DNA of 64,000 nt from NCBI GenBank assembly GCA_002162755.1, contig MAAS01000029.1, forward strand, positions 363,705-427,704, given 5' to 3'. Below the pieces are notes generated by a model, which saw only the letters and a list, made by a program, of their open reading frames with translations, did no database searches and was not told the DNA's origin. The DNA comes from Gammaproteobacteria bacterium 50_400_T64 (GTDB lineage: Bacteria > Pseudomonadota > Gammaproteobacteria > Pseudomonadales > Porticoccaceae). This document shows positions 45,905 to 54,931 of the stretch, in pieces. How positions within the stretch are numbered: position 1 is the stretch's first letter; each line of letters starts with the position of its first letter. Made by a program: the position numbers and the translations under genes.

Positions 45905-47431
45905 ATGACAGTAGTTGATACCACGTTTGGCAAAGTCAAAGCGCAGGAACAAGATGGTGTTTTGGCCTTTAAAGGCATTCCCTATGCGGCTCCGCCCATG
46001 GGCGAATTGCGCTGGCAGCCACCGCAGGATCCCTGGCCCTGGGGTGGTGTTATCGATGGCAGTGAATACGGCAAGTGGGCGCCGCAGAATCGTTCTGACA
46101 TGGTGGCGATTATGGGTGCTGATCTGGGTGAGCAAGATGAAGCTTGTCTGAGCCTCAATATCTGGACACCCGCTGCCGACTTTGCCAACCGCCCGGTGAT
46201 GGTGTGGATACACGGAGGCGGCTTCACTGTTGGCGCCAGTAGTCAGGGGGTTTATGAGGGCCGCGAGCTGAGTCAGCACGGCGATGTCGTGGTAGTTACT
46301 ATCAACTACCGCCTCGGTTTACTGGGTTTTGCCAACTTGAATGAGGTAACGGGTGGGCGAATTCCCGCCACCGGTAACGAGGGCTTACTTGATCAGGTGA
46401 AAGCCCTCGAATGGATACAGGACAATATTGAGTTTTTTGGTGGTGATCCCGATAATGTCACTATTTTTGGTGAGTCCGCTGGGGGGATGAGTATTGGTGC
46501 GCTGCTGGGACTGCCAGCAGCGAAAGGCCTGTTTCACAAGGCTATTCCTCAGTCGGGTGCCTGCCACACGGTCGCTACCAAAGCATCGGGCACTTTGGTC
46601 GGCGAAGCGATTATTAAATTTGCTGAGCTCGATGCCCAGGGCCTGATGGCGGCGAATATGGACGACCTGTTACGTACTCAGCGTCGTATCGAAGGCGGTA
46701 AAGTTGAAGGCTACCCCCTATCAAAAATCGGCAGCTTGCCATTTCGTCCGGTTGTTGATGGCAAGGTCTTACCCGAATTACCCATTGAGGCTGTGCGTAA
46801 TGGCTCTGTCGCCCAGGTGCCGATTATGGCAGGCAGCACCCTCGATGAATGGCAGTTGTTTGGGGCTTTTCAGTCAGCAATCACCAAGTTGGATGATGAG
46901 ACGATGGCGAAGCGGCTCGGCTACCTGGTTGACCCCGCTTATATTCCGGGCTTGGTCGAGGCCTATAAAGAAGCACTGGTGCAGCGTGGTATTGAGCCCA
47001 CACCGCCACAAATCTTTATCGCTATTCAGACGGATCGTATTTTCCGCATGCCAGCCTTGCGTTTGCTCGAGGCCCAGAAAAAGCATAATAGTCAGGTTTA
47101 TTCTTACTTGTTCGACTGGCAATCACCTGCTGCCAAAGGGGTGATGAAATCTTGTCACGCCGTCGAATTAGCCTATGTATTTGGAACTAACAAAAAGAAG
47201 GGAGCCGCAAAATTTTACGGGGAGGGGCCAGCGGCAGATACATTAGCTAAACAAACAATGGATGCCTGGGTGGCATTTGCTCGTAATGGCAACCCGGGCT
47301 GGGATGCTTACGATGAAGCAAGTCGAAGTACTTATGTTTTTGGTGAAAACAGTCGCAGAGAAAGTGCTCCCTATGACATTGAGCGGGATGCGTGGAACGA
47401 AGTCCCCGATGTTTTTCTTGGCTCTCTATAG
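45905..47431 (+). CDS. type B carboxylesterase
   Basis: A 508-residue serine esterase of the cholinesterase/para-nitrobenzyl esterase type. The nucleophile Ser191 is in FGESAGG, the oxyanion motif HGGGF is at 103-107, and EDEACLSLNIW-type residues (about 77-87) are conserved. The catalytic His is likely in KSCHAVELAYVFG near residue 420. No signal peptide, so cytoplasmic. AAGGAAATG lies just upstream of the start. Confidence 0.9.
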   Translation: MTVVDTTFGKVKAQEQDGVLAFKGIPYAAPPMGELRWQPPQDPWPWGGVIDGSEYGKWAPQNRSDMVAIMGADLGEQDEACLSLNIWTPAADFANRPVMVWIHGGGFTVGASSQGVYEGRELSQHGDVVVVTINYRLGLLGFANLNEVTGGRIPATGNEGLLDQVKALEWIQDNIEFFGGDPDNVTIFGESAGGMSIGALLGLPAAKGLFHKAIPQSGACHTVATKASGTLVGEAIIKFAELDAQGLMAANMDDLLRTQRRIEGGKVEGYPLSKIGSLPFRPVVDGKVLPELPIEAVRNGSVAQVPIMAGSTLDEWQLFGAFQSAITKLDDETMAKRLGYLVDPAYIPGLVEAYKEALVQRGIEPTPPQIFIAIQTDRIFRMPALRLLEAQKKHNSQVYSYLFDWQSPAAKGVMKSCHAVELAYVFGTNKKKGAAKFYGEGPAADTLAKQTMDAWVAFARNGNPGWDAYDEASRSTYVFGENSRRESAPYDIERDAWNEVPDVFLGSL

Positions 47432-47478
47432 AAGAGAGGGCTGCCTGGGATGACGGGTTTTCTGGTGAGCTAGAAGTT

Positions 47479-47522
47479 GTCCGTAGCCATTGTTAATAAT
47501 CAAGTAATCAATGGCTACGGAC
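47479..47522. repeat. perfect 14-bp inverted repeat between convergent genes
   Basis: GTCCGTAGCCATTG (47479-47492) and CAATGGCTACGGAC (47509-47522) are exact complements around an AT-rich 16-nt loop. It lies midway between the esterase and the lipoprotein gene, which converge. It probably terminates or stabilises both transcripts, although no T-run follows. Confidence 0.65.
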
Positions 47523-47533
47523 TGTATGAGACG

Positions 47534-48646
47534 TTAGTGGGACTTGGCCTTGGCCTCTTCTTTTTCTACGTGACGGGCACCTGATAGCATACCTGCTGCG
47601 CCATGGTTGCCTTCGTGACAAGCGTATTCAAATAGCTGGCTGTCACTGGCTTTTAAGGGAATGGCCACGGTAAAGGGTTTGGTGAAAGTGCTGAGGTCGG
47701 TCACGGTGTATTCGTAAATGATGATTGAGTCACTGGTACGAGTGAAGCGTTCTATCAAGGTGAAATTCTCGCCAGTACCAACGACGCCATTCATTGACGG
47801 GTCGACAAGGTCAATAGGCATTTGGAACGTAGGTGTTTTTCCGGTGAAGTTTGTTGTTTCAACAACTAGGGTGTCGCCTTCCCAATGGCCCCGTGAGTCA
47901 CCTGTCCACTTGGTCATTTCTGCCGGCAAGTGTGCGCTGCCATCAATAGGTATAACCCGTGCATCATGAATCATTTCAGTGAATATCACGACATGCTTGG
48001 GTGATTGTATGATGCGCAAATTGTTGTTGTAGGCACTGGGTGTGAGTGGCGGGCCCGCGTTGAAGCTTAGCAGGCAGCGCTCGGAGAGGCCCAGGGTCTC
48101 GGGTCCAGCGGGACGAAAATCGACCAGGCCAATGGAAAGAATGTCGCGTACGGGAAAGGCGCGCAAATGGTTTTGCTTCATCCGGGTTACGGCTTCTTCG
48201 GTCAAAGCCGGTAGGCGGCCGTTGGCGGGGTCGGTAATCAAGGAGGTTCTTCTGTCCTCGCTCATCGAGGTGCCGTAATCGAACCAGAAGTTGTTGTAAG
48301 CACCTTCAATATCAGTGTCTGCATCGGTGACGGCATCTTCGTCTCTGGCCTTGTCGACATCGAGTACATCAATAGCCTTTGATTTGAATGCTGCTTGCTC
48401 TTCTGCGGTAAAGGTCGCTTTATTGCCTAGCTCTTTGGGGCGCTCGAGTGGCGTCAGTGTGCGGAAATCCCAAACACCTTGGAGATCGGGTTGGCCGAGA
48501 GAGTTACGGGGGGCTTTATAGCCGCTGCTTTTCTCTTCAGTTTGGCTTTTGGCTTCGACTTGTTCTTTCTCGGAACACGCGGTGACAGAAAGAAAAAAGA
48601 CAGCCATAAGGCCTACTTTCGGGAGAAGTTTAATGGCTTGCAACAT
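47534..48646 (-). CDS. hypothetical lipoprotein
   Basis: A 370-residue exported protein. Residues 1-24 are a lipoprotein signal (SVTAC lipobox, lipid on Cys24). The mature part begins with a charged linker, then SLGQPDLQGVWDFRTLTPLERP and a pair of LIERFTR-like beta repeats. I do not recognise a characterised function. The C-terminal KEEAKAKSH is charged. Confidence 0.75.
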   Translation of the reverse strand: MLQAIKLLPKVGLMAVFFLSVTACSEKEQVEAKSQTEEKSSGYKAPRNSLGQPDLQGVWDFRTLTPLERPKELGNKATFTAEEQAAFKSKAIDVLDVDKARDEDAVTDADTDIEGAYNNFWFDYGTSMSEDRRTSLITDPANGRLPALTEEAVTRMKQNHLRAFPVRDILSIGLVDFRPAGPETLGLSERCLLSFNAGPPLTPSAYNNNLRIIQSPKHVVIFTEMIHDARVIPIDGSAHLPAEMTKWTGDSRGHWEGDTLVVETTNFTGKTPTFQMPIDLVDPSMNGVVGTGENFTLIERFTRTSDSIIIYEYTVTDLSTFTKPFTVAIPLKASDSQLFEYACHEGNHGAAGMLSGARHVEKEEAKAKSH

Positions 48647-48897
48647 ACTGCACTCCTAGTTGATGAGGAAATTTATAGAGCTGCGTAAACTACCATAATT
48701 TGATAGGTGAGGGCCATGTTTAGATGGTGATTCGTGGCGCTGTAAGTTGGCTGGAGTATCTAAACTTGGCGCGCTGAGTGCCTTAGAGACTGATATTACC
48801 GCTAGTGGCTTGTACTATATTTTGAGAGTGCTAGAAGGGGTGTTGCCCGGGCGTGTATTATTAGAGATCAGAAAGGGAAAAGGTAGGAATTGAAAAG

Positions 48898-48923
48898 AAA
48901 AAAGGCCTGTATTTCTACAGGCC
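48898..48923 (-). terminator. terminator of tRNA-Asn
   Basis: On the minus strand GGCCTGTA-GAAA-TACAGGCC is followed by TTTTTT. It lies about 17 bp past the 3' end of tRNA-Asn. Confidence 0.88.
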
Positions 48924-48939
48924 TTCTTCTATCATTGTA

Positions 48940-49015
48940 TGGCTCCGTCTGCTGGGCTCGAACCAGCGACCCAATGATTAACAGTCATTTGCTCTACCAA
49001 CTGAGCTAAGACGGA
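48940..49015 (-). tRNA. tRNA-Asn (anticodon GTT)
   Basis: A 76-nt cloverleaf on the minus strand: TCCGTCT acceptor, TTAGCTCAGTTGGTAGAGC D-arm, anticodon loop CTGTTAA, GGTTCGAGCC T-arm, encoded CCA. A TTGACG at 49063-49058 is a likely -35; the -10 is weak. Confidence 0.95.
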
Positions 49016-49127
49016 ATCGCTAAAAGCGGCCGCCATGGTATAGTCCGACCTATATTCCGTCAAGCCTTCTAGAGGGCTTTATTACGAGTTTTTGCATTTA
49101 TTTCTTATCAGGCCACTAAATAGTCCC

Positions 49128-51182
49128 ATGGGTTCAATTAGTTCTATTTCTTCTCAGTCAAAACGTTTCGACGTCGTTAGCCCCTATCAGCCTGCAGGTG
49201 ATCAACCAAAGGCTATTAAACAGCTGGTTGCCGGGCTGGAAGCGGGCCTTGCGGGCCTCACCCTATTGGGGGTTACGGGGTCGGGTAAGACTTTTACTGT
49301 TGCCAAAGTGATTGAGGAGCTACAGCGGCCCACTATTGTTATGGCCCACAACAAAACCCTGGCTGCCCAGCTCTACGGTGAAATGAAGGAGTTCTTCCCG
49401 AAAAACTCTGTGGAGTATTTTGTTTCCTACTACGACTATTATCAGCCCGAGGCCTATGTAGCAGCGTCGAATACTTATATAGAAAAGGATGCTTCGATCA
49501 ATCAGCACATCGAGCAAATGCGTTTGTCGGCTACGAAAGCCTTGCTGGAACGTCGTGATGTGATTGTGGTGGCGACAGTATCGGCGATTTATGGACTGGG
49601 TGACCCGGACTCTTATTTGAAAATGCTGCTGCATGTGGTGCGCGGTGACATTATTGATCAGCGCAGTATTCTACGTCGCCTCGCCGAGCTGCAATACACC
49701 CGCAATGATATTGCTTTTGAACGTTCTAATTATCGGGTGCGGGGCGACGTGATTGATATTTTCCCCGCCGACTCTGAAAAAGATGCGGTGCGTATCGAAC
49801 TCTTTGATGAAGAGGTGGAAAATATTTCCCTCTTCGATCCTCTCACTGGCGAGGTGTTGCAGCGCTTGGCTCGGGTGACGGTTTATCCCAAATCTCACTA
49901 TGTTACGCCGCGCTCGACCATTATGGATGCTGTTGAGCATATAAAAGAGGAGCTGCGCGAGCGGCTTGAACAGCTGCGCAGTAATGACAAATTGGTTGAG
50001 GCACAGCGCTTGGCCGAGCGTACGCGTTACGACATTGAGATGATGCAGGAGCTGGGTTATTGCTCGGGTATCGAAAATTATAGCCGCTATCTATCGGGCC
50101 GCGAGCCCGGCGATGCGCCGCCGACCTTGTTTGATTATTTACCCGATGATGCCTTGTTGGTGGTCGATGAGTCTCACGTTTCTGTTCCCCAGATTGGCGG
50201 TATGTATAAAGGCGACCGCTCGCGTAAGGAAACGCTGGTCAATTATGGATTTCGCTTGCCGTCGGCGCTGGACAACCGCCCCCTGCGTTTTGATGAGTGG
50301 GAGGGTTTGATTCCGCAAACTATTTTTGTCTCCGCGACACCGGGGAAATACGAGGCCGAGCGCGCGGGGCAGGTGGTAGAGCAAGTGGTACGGCCGACAG
50401 GGTTGGTTGATCCACAGATTGAAATTCGCCCGGCCACTCATCAGGTCGACGATGTGATGAATGAGATTAAACGTTGCGTGGCTCTCGATGAGCGAGTGTT
50501 AATTACCACCTTAACCAAGCGCATGGCAGAAGACTTGACTGATTTTCTCGACGAGCACGGTATTCGCGTGCGCTATGTGCATTCGGATATCGATACGGTG
50601 GAGCGGGTGGAAATTATTCGAGACTTGCGTCGTGGTGAATTTGATGTGCTGGTGGGGATCAATCTCTTGCGTGAGGGCCTGGATATGCCCGAGGTCTCTC
50701 TGGTGGCCATTTTTGATGCCGATAAAGAAGGCTTCTTGCGTTCGGAACAGGCTTTAATACAAACCATTGGCCGTGCTGCTCGACACATCAACGGTAAAGC
50801 CATTCTTTATGCGGATAAGATTACCGGCTCCATGCGGCGTGCAATGGATGAAACGGATCGGCGTCGGGCAAAACAGGAAGCCCATAACGAAGCCCATAAC
50901 CTGGTTCCTCAGGGCATCGTTAAAGCTATCCCCGACGTACTCGAAGGCGCAATGAGTTCGGCAAGGGGCAAGCGTAAGCAGCAACGCGCGGTTGCTGAGA
51001 AAAATGTGCAATATGAAGTGGGTGGCGAAGCCCATAGCCTTACCCCCGCTCAGCTAGCGAAGCGCCTGAAAACCATGGAAGAAAAAATGTACGAGCACGC
51101 GCGCAACCTGGAGTTTGAAGAGGCTTCAGTAGTTCGCGATGCGCTCGAAGCGCTCAAGCATGGAGGTTTTGGCGGCGGCTAG
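49128..51182 (+). CDS. uvrB: excinuclease ABC subunit B
   Basis: Damage-verification helicase of nucleotide excision repair. It has 684 residues from the ATG at 49128. An upstream TTG at 49092 would add 12 residues without family support. Walker A GVTGSGKT is at 48-55, the beta-hairpin region is [11 protein letters not shown], helicase motifs VVDESH and QTIGRAARH follow, and the C-terminal UVR coiled-coil [22 protein letters not shown] (interaction with UvrC/UvrA) is intact. lexA is 1.3 kb away, but I see no LexA box directly upstream. Confidence 0.97.
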   Translation: MGSISSISSQSKRFDVVSPYQPAGDQPKAIKQLVAGLEAGLAGLTLLGVTGSGKTFTVAKVIEELQRPTIVMAHNKTLAAQLYGEMKEFFPKNSVEYFVSYYDYYQPEAYVAASNTYIEKDASINQHIEQMRLSATKALLERRDVIVVATVSAIYGLGDPDSYLKMLLHVVRGDIIDQRSILRRLAELQYTRNDIAFERSNYRVRGDVIDIFPADSEKDAVRIELFDEEVENISLFDPLTGEVLQRLARVTVYPKSHYVTPRSTIMDAVEHIKEELRERLEQLRSNDKLVEAQRLAERTRYDIEMMQELGYCSGIENYSRYLSGREPGDAPPTLFDYLPDDALLVVDESHVSVPQIGGMYKGDRSRKETLVNYGFRLPSALDNRPLRFDEWEGLIPQTIFVSATPGKYEAERAGQVVEQVVRPTGLVDPQIEIRPATHQVDDVMNEIKRCVALDERVLITTLTKRMAEDLTDFLDEHGIRVRYVHSDIDTVERVEIIRDLRRGEFDVLVGINLLREGLDMPEVSLVAIFDADKEGFLRSEQALIQTIGRAARHINGKAILYADKITGSMRRAMDETDRRRAKQEAHNEAHNLVPQGIVKAIPDVLEGAMSSARGKRKQQRAVAEKNVQYEVGGEAHSLTPAQLAKRLKTMEEKMYEHARNLEFEEASVVRDALEALKHGGFGGG

Positions 51183-51204
51183 TCTCGCTATAAATCTATA
51201 CATA

Positions 51205-51561
51205 TTAGTCGCCGCGATAAATACAGGCACTGGTGCAGGTTTCACGCACTTCCAGTTGGCTCAATTGCGGCAGTTCAGGTTTTAGTCGTGCCCAAACCCA
51301 CAGTGCAATATTTTCACTAGTGGGGTTTTCGAGGCCGCTAATGTCGTTGAGGTAGTGGTGGTCAAGCGCTTCGTATATTGGCTTGCAGGCCTTTTTGACA
51401 TCTCCGAAGTCCATTACCCAGCCCTGGTGTTTGTCCACTGGGCCAGACACCGTTACGACAACATGAAAGGAGTGACCGTGGAGGCGGGCGCATTTGTGCC
51501 CCTCGGGTACATTGGGAAGAAGGTGGGCGGCTTCAAACGAAAAAGATTTGGTGATTTCCAT
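51205..51561 (-). CDS. queD: 6-carboxy-5,6,7,8-tetrahydropterin synthase
   Basis: Second step of queuosine precursor synthesis. It is 118 residues long. Zinc histidines are His13 (SFEAAHLL), His28 and His30 (LHGHSF), with the catalytic Cys24. HYLNDI and [13 protein letters not shown] complete the T-fold pattern. The gene is convergent with uvrB. Confidence 0.95.
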   Translation of the reverse strand: MEITKSFSFEAAHLLPNVPEGHKCARLHGHSFHVVVTVSGPVDKHQGWVMDFGDVKKACKPIYEALDHHYLNDISGLENPTSENIALWVWARLKPELPQLSQLEVRETCTSACIYRGD

Positions 51562-51643
51562 AGTATTGATGGGCTCGTATAAGCTGGATGAAAACGAAGG
51601 TGAAAAAAATCCTAACTAATTATAACTTAAACTGCTAAATCGT

Positions 51644-51671
51644 TTGACTCAACTGCAGATTTGCGTAGAAT
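51644..51671 (+). promoter_or_regulatory. sigma-70 promoter of the tRNA-Val/tRNA-Asp unit
   Basis: TTGACT at 51644-51649 and TAGAAT at 51666-51671, 16 bp apart, followed by GCGCATC. The TAGAATGCGC block is identical to the promoter of the other tRNA pair at 38001. Confidence 0.8.
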
Positions 51672-51688
51672 GCGCATCTCGCTTCAAG

Positions 51689-51764
51689 GGGTGGTTAGCT
51701 CAGTTGGGAGAGCAACGGCCTTACAAGCCGTAGGTCACAGGTTCGACCCCTGTACCACCCACCA
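51689..51764 (+). tRNA. tRNA-Val (anticodon TAC)
   Basis: A 76-nt cloverleaf: GGGTGGT/ACCACCC acceptor, ACGGC-CTTACAA-GCCGT anticodon arm, CAGGTTCGACCCCTG T-arm, encoded CCA. Confidence 0.95.
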
Positions 51765-51777
51765 TCAAGCACTAAAC

Positions 51778-51854
51778 GGACCGGTAGTTCAGCTGGTTAG
51801 AATGCCGGCCTGTCACGCCGGAGGTCGCGGGTTCGAGTCCCGTCCGGTCCGCCA
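51778..51854 (+). tRNA. tRNA-Asp (anticodon GTC)
   Basis: A 77-nt cloverleaf, 13 bp after tRNA-Val: GGACCGG acceptor, CCGGC-CTGTCAC-GCCGG anticodon arm, GGGTTCGAGTCCC T-arm, encoded CCA. The 280 bp after it up to 52133 hold no gene; a TATAAT at 52096-52101 is the probable -10 of the next gene. Confidence 0.95.
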
Positions 51855-52133
51855 TCTAAAGTTAAGTTTTACCTTCTTAATATCATTCCATTATCGCTAC
51901 AAATCTTTTCTCTTTGAGAAAATTAATAGTCAGCCTTTCCGCTATTTAATGCCTGGTTTTTTTTCGACCGAACCTTAGCTATTTAGGTCGCTGTAAACTG
52001 CCGTCTATTTCTAAGCTCGCGGCTGGGTTTTTGGTTCTATTTCACGTCCCTATAAGTCATTCCGCGTGAGGCCATGCGGGGCATATTTTTCCTGCTATAA
52101 TCGGACGAAGCCACTCTTATTTATGGAACTTAA

Positions 52134-52376
52134 ATGTCATCCTCCTTTTATGAAATCGTCATGTTGCCCGACGGTGAAGTCGTGCTACAACGCGCTGATG
52201 AAAAGGGCGAGCCGTTGATACGTATCAACTTTTCGGAAGAGGCTCTTTATTACTTGCGCGAAGGTAGTATGGATGTTGCCAAGGCAATGATAGATGCAGG
52301 GATTGATGCTGTGGAAGAGTTTGGTCATGAGCTCCCTGTAGATGATGAAGAGCTGGAGCAGCGAGTTCTTCACTAA
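52134..52376 (+). CDS. conserved hypothetical small protein, 80 residues
   Basis: Acidic soluble protein (MSSSFYEIVMLPDGEVVLQR...): two or three beta strands, then a helix (SMDVAKAMIDAGIDAVEEFG), then an acidic tail. The domain is unnamed to me. A TATAAT lies 33 bp upstream. It precedes lexA, which is convergent. Function unknown. Confidence 0.75.
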   Translation: MSSSFYEIVMLPDGEVVLQRADEKGEPLIRINFSEEALYYLREGSMDVAKAMIDAGIDAVEEFGHELPVDDEELEQRVLH

Positions 52377-52475
52377 GTGTTTCTTTTGGGCGGCCATCAG
52401 TGCCGTCTTATAATGTGACAGTTATTCAACTTTTTAGCGTGATGGCCTTACCCTCTACTGTGCGATTTATAAGCG

Positions 52476-53090
52476 TTAGTGTGTACGGATAATACCGGCG
52501 TAAACACCTTCTATTGCAAATTCCTGCTCGCGTAAATCGACTGTTATAGGTTCATAATCAATGTTTTCTGGCAGCAGGTTGATAATATAGCGGCTGCGAG
52601 TTTTTTTGAGTCGTTTTACCGTTACTTCATCACCAATTCGGGCGACGACAATTTGGCCATTTTCGGCGACGGGAGTGCTGTGCACAGCCAGTAAGTCACC
52701 ATCGCAGATGCCGATTTCCTGCATACTTTCACCACGTACACGCAAGAAGAAATCTACTGCGGGATGGAAAAGAGTAGCGGGTACTTCGCAGTAATTATCA
52801 ATATTTTCTTCGGCTAAAATAGGATTGCCCGCAGCAACTTGTCCGACAATGGGAATACCTTTCGGTGTGTTTTTATTGCTGATAATGCGAATGCCACGGG
52901 AGGCACCAGGGATCATTTCAATGGCGCCTTTACGATGTAGCGCACGTAGATGCTCTTCAGCAGCATTGGCTGAACGAAACCCCAGCTCTTTAGCGATTTC
53001 CACGCGGGTGGGAGGGAACCCTGTATCATCAATATGGCGTTGAATAAGCTCGATAATTTGTTTCTGCCGAGTGGTCAGGTCTTTAGCCAT
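52476..53090 (-). CDS. lexA: LexA repressor
   Basis: SOS repressor of 204 residues. The winged helix is at about 1-65 ([26 protein letters not shown]). The self-cleavage Ala87-Gly88 lies in GQVAAGNP, with the catalytic pair Ser122 (GESM) and Lys159 (VTVKRL). The E. coli length is 202. An operator-like repeat lies 38 bp upstream of the start, so autoregulation is likely. Confidence 0.97.
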   Translation of the reverse strand: MAKDLTTRQKQIIELIQRHIDDTGFPPTRVEIAKELGFRSANAAEEHLRALHRKGAIEMIPGASRGIRIISNKNTPKGIPIVGQVAAGNPILAEENIDNYCEVPATLFHPAVDFFLRVRGESMQEIGICDGDLLAVHSTPVAENGQIVVARIGDEVTVKRLKKTRSRYIINLLPENIDYEPITVDLREQEFAIEGVYAGIIRTH

Positions 53091-53127
53091 TATTGCTTTC
53101 CTTATATAGAGCGTGCTGTGTAGATAT

Positions 53128-53149
53128 ACACTGGTATTTTATCCAGTGT
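53128..53149 (-). promoter_or_regulatory. LexA operator (SOS box), CTGG-N8-CCAG type
   Basis: On the minus strand the core reads CTGGATAAAATACCAG (53146-53131), a palindrome with arms ACACTGG/CCAGTGT. The E. coli consensus is CTGT-N8-ACAG, but CTGG...CCAG boxes exist (for example at ruvAB). It is positioned at the lexA promoter. Confidence 0.85.
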
Positions 53150-53664
53150 TTTAAGATAAGCAAGCTTTTTAAAAGATGCTTTCTGAAAATAAGAAACAAA
53201 GTCTGAATTGGCTTTATATAAGGGGTGTGTCGATATTCTAAGTTTTAATTTTGGCTGTAGTGACGGTTTATATTGTACTTGTATCGTTGATGGTGATTTC
53301 GGTGGGCTTTAAGGGTATATCGTTGGTAGGTAGAATGTTGCCGTCGCAGTCGAGAATGGCCGTGATGGAGTGTACTCGTTGAGCAATTCTGTAATCGTTT
53401 GTGGGCAGTATTGGTGCTTTTGAGCAAGATCTACCCTTCTGTAACGCCATTGAAACCAGTACCATGTCTTTGGTTGAATAATGGGTGGCTGGCTTTGATC
53501 GGTTGGTGTTACTGGGCTAGCAGTATGTTTGTCAGTCTCACTTTATTCTTATTTATAAAATCAACATCCACTTTGTGCTCAATTTAAGCAGTAAGAGTAA
53601 ATAGTTATTACTGGGTTTGAAAAGTATAAGGTTGCAAAATACTAAATTGATTTGAGATGAATAC
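53150..53664. other. intergenic region with possible decayed sequence
   Basis: About 500 bp between lexA and the next gene. A minus-strand open segment at 53268-53465 (including ITAILDCDGNILPTND) and a plus-strand one at 53399-53587 overlap. Neither has a good start signal or recognisable domain, so no gene is called. Confidence 0.35.
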
Positions 53665-54225
53665 ATGAAAATTAATACTTTAAAAATTGGTACGGCTCTA
53701 GTTTCTCTGATTATCGGTTATGCCATTGTTCATAGTTTAAGTCCGCAGAAAGAGACCGTAGTGGCTGAAAAAAATTCTGTTACTGCGCAGTTTGAATTTA
53801 CTAATGATAATGAAGTTACGCTTGATTGTATTTACGGTAGCGTACCTTACGAAGTGCGTTTTTCGGCCTATCAACGGCCTGAAACTAAACAGGTTGGGGT
53901 TGATTACCAACGCGCCTTTTGTGAAAAATTACCTAGCCTGGGGGCGACTATAATCACTTTAGATTTTATCGATCAGGGCTTGCGTGAGCACTCAGTGGCA
54001 CTTAAGTTTATTCGCCACCAAGCGGCCAGTCCTTCTGTGGAGATACTGGCCAGTGGAGAGATTATTAATGAAAGCTTCCAGCAGGGTATTCCTCAGGGAC
54101 TTATTCAAAGTCGCCTCGATTTATCACAAGCCGGGTTTTATACCCTCGTGATAGAGTTTGGAGGCGGGGTTGTCCCTGGTAATGAGATTGTCAGAATTCC
54201 ATTTGAAGTTGGTGTGGCTTTGTAA
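53665..54225 (+). CDS. hypothetical membrane-anchored protein, 186 residues
   Basis: Unrecognised. Residues 8-25 form an uncleaved anchor or signal (KIGTALVSLIIGYAIVHS). The rest is beta-rich with two cysteines (LDCIYGS and AFCEKL) that could form a disulfide. It ends in a beta segment EIVRIPFEVGVAL, as in immunoglobulin-like domains. It is probably periplasmic. Confidence 0.65.
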   Translation: MKINTLKIGTALVSLIIGYAIVHSLSPQKETVVAEKNSVTAQFEFTNDNEVTLDCIYGSVPYEVRFSAYQRPETKQVGVDYQRAFCEKLPSLGATIITLDFIDQGLREHSVALKFIRHQAASPSVEILASGEIINESFQQGIPQGLIQSRLDLSQAGFYTLVIEFGGGVVPGNEIVRIPFEVGVAL

Positions 54226-54262
54226 ATATTGTTTTCTATTATCAAAATAACAAGGAGTGTCC

Positions 54263-54820
54263 ATGAGTGGTTTTATTCTTACGAATGAGCAGGGTGCCAT
54301 CCATTTTATTTCAATGAATTCCCCGGCAAATTAAATGCCACGGGTGATGGGCTTGTCGATATATCGTCAGAAAAATTACGCGTAGCTGACACTGTCCTAG
54401 CTGTTTCAGTGATTGTTATCAGCGGGCTTAACCCGGTTAGGGCTTTTTATGGGCAATTAGTTGTGATCTGGTGGTGGCAAGCGAATCGGTGATTTTTTGT
54501 GTTCAGGGGCCTGCTTTGGCTTAGCGGAAACGGCGCCGACTCTTACTCGTAAAGTGGGCCGTAAAACTGCTTTTGAATTACTCATTTTATATGAAAATAT
54601 TCATGCACAGAAAGCTTTAAACTTTGGCATGATTAATCGTGTTGCGTCTGATGATCAGGTGTTGGCGGCAGCGACTAAAATGGCTGAACGACTGGCAGAT
54701 TTTAATCACGATGCCCTTTGTTTGACCAGGAAAACATTGCGCCGTGCAGAAAACCTACCCATCGGCAAGGCGATTGAACTAGGTTTGGATATGGGTTTTA
54801 CGGCAAAAATATACCAATAA
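54263..54820 (+). pseudogene. enoyl-CoA hydratase/isomerase remnant
   Basis: The ATG at 54263 has AAGGAG upstream and opens MSGFILTNEQGAIHFISMNSP, a crotonase N-terminus. It hits a stop at about 54332, while GKLNATGDGLVDIS continues in another frame (the expected KLNAL segment). The AGGDL/GGG oxyanion region is missing. The C-terminal 107 codons (54497-54820: AETAPTLTRKVGRKTAFELL...) are intact and typical. A stop plus frameshift plus internal loss mean no active enzyme. Confidence 0.78.
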
Positions 54821-54862
54821 ATTTTTCAGTAGAGATTAGGCGGGTAAGCTTTCCGTGCCAAT

Positions 54863-54903
54863 AAAAAACCGGGAAATAAATAAATTATTTTCTGGTTTTT
54901 TTA
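54863..54903. terminator. bidirectional terminator-like hairpin
   Basis: AAAAAACCGGGAAATAA pairs with TTATTTTCTGGTTTTTT (two G-T or mismatched positions) around a 5-6-nt loop. A/T tracts lie on both sides. It separates the broken hydratase from the convergent monooxygenase. Confidence 0.7.
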
Positions 54904-54931
54904 TTACTTTAACTCAGGGATAGCTAAATGA

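Noticed and set aside
53268..53587. Overlapping opposite-strand frames between lexA and the next gene
   Set aside because: Neither has a good start or a recognisable motif; both could be chance in AT-rich DNA.
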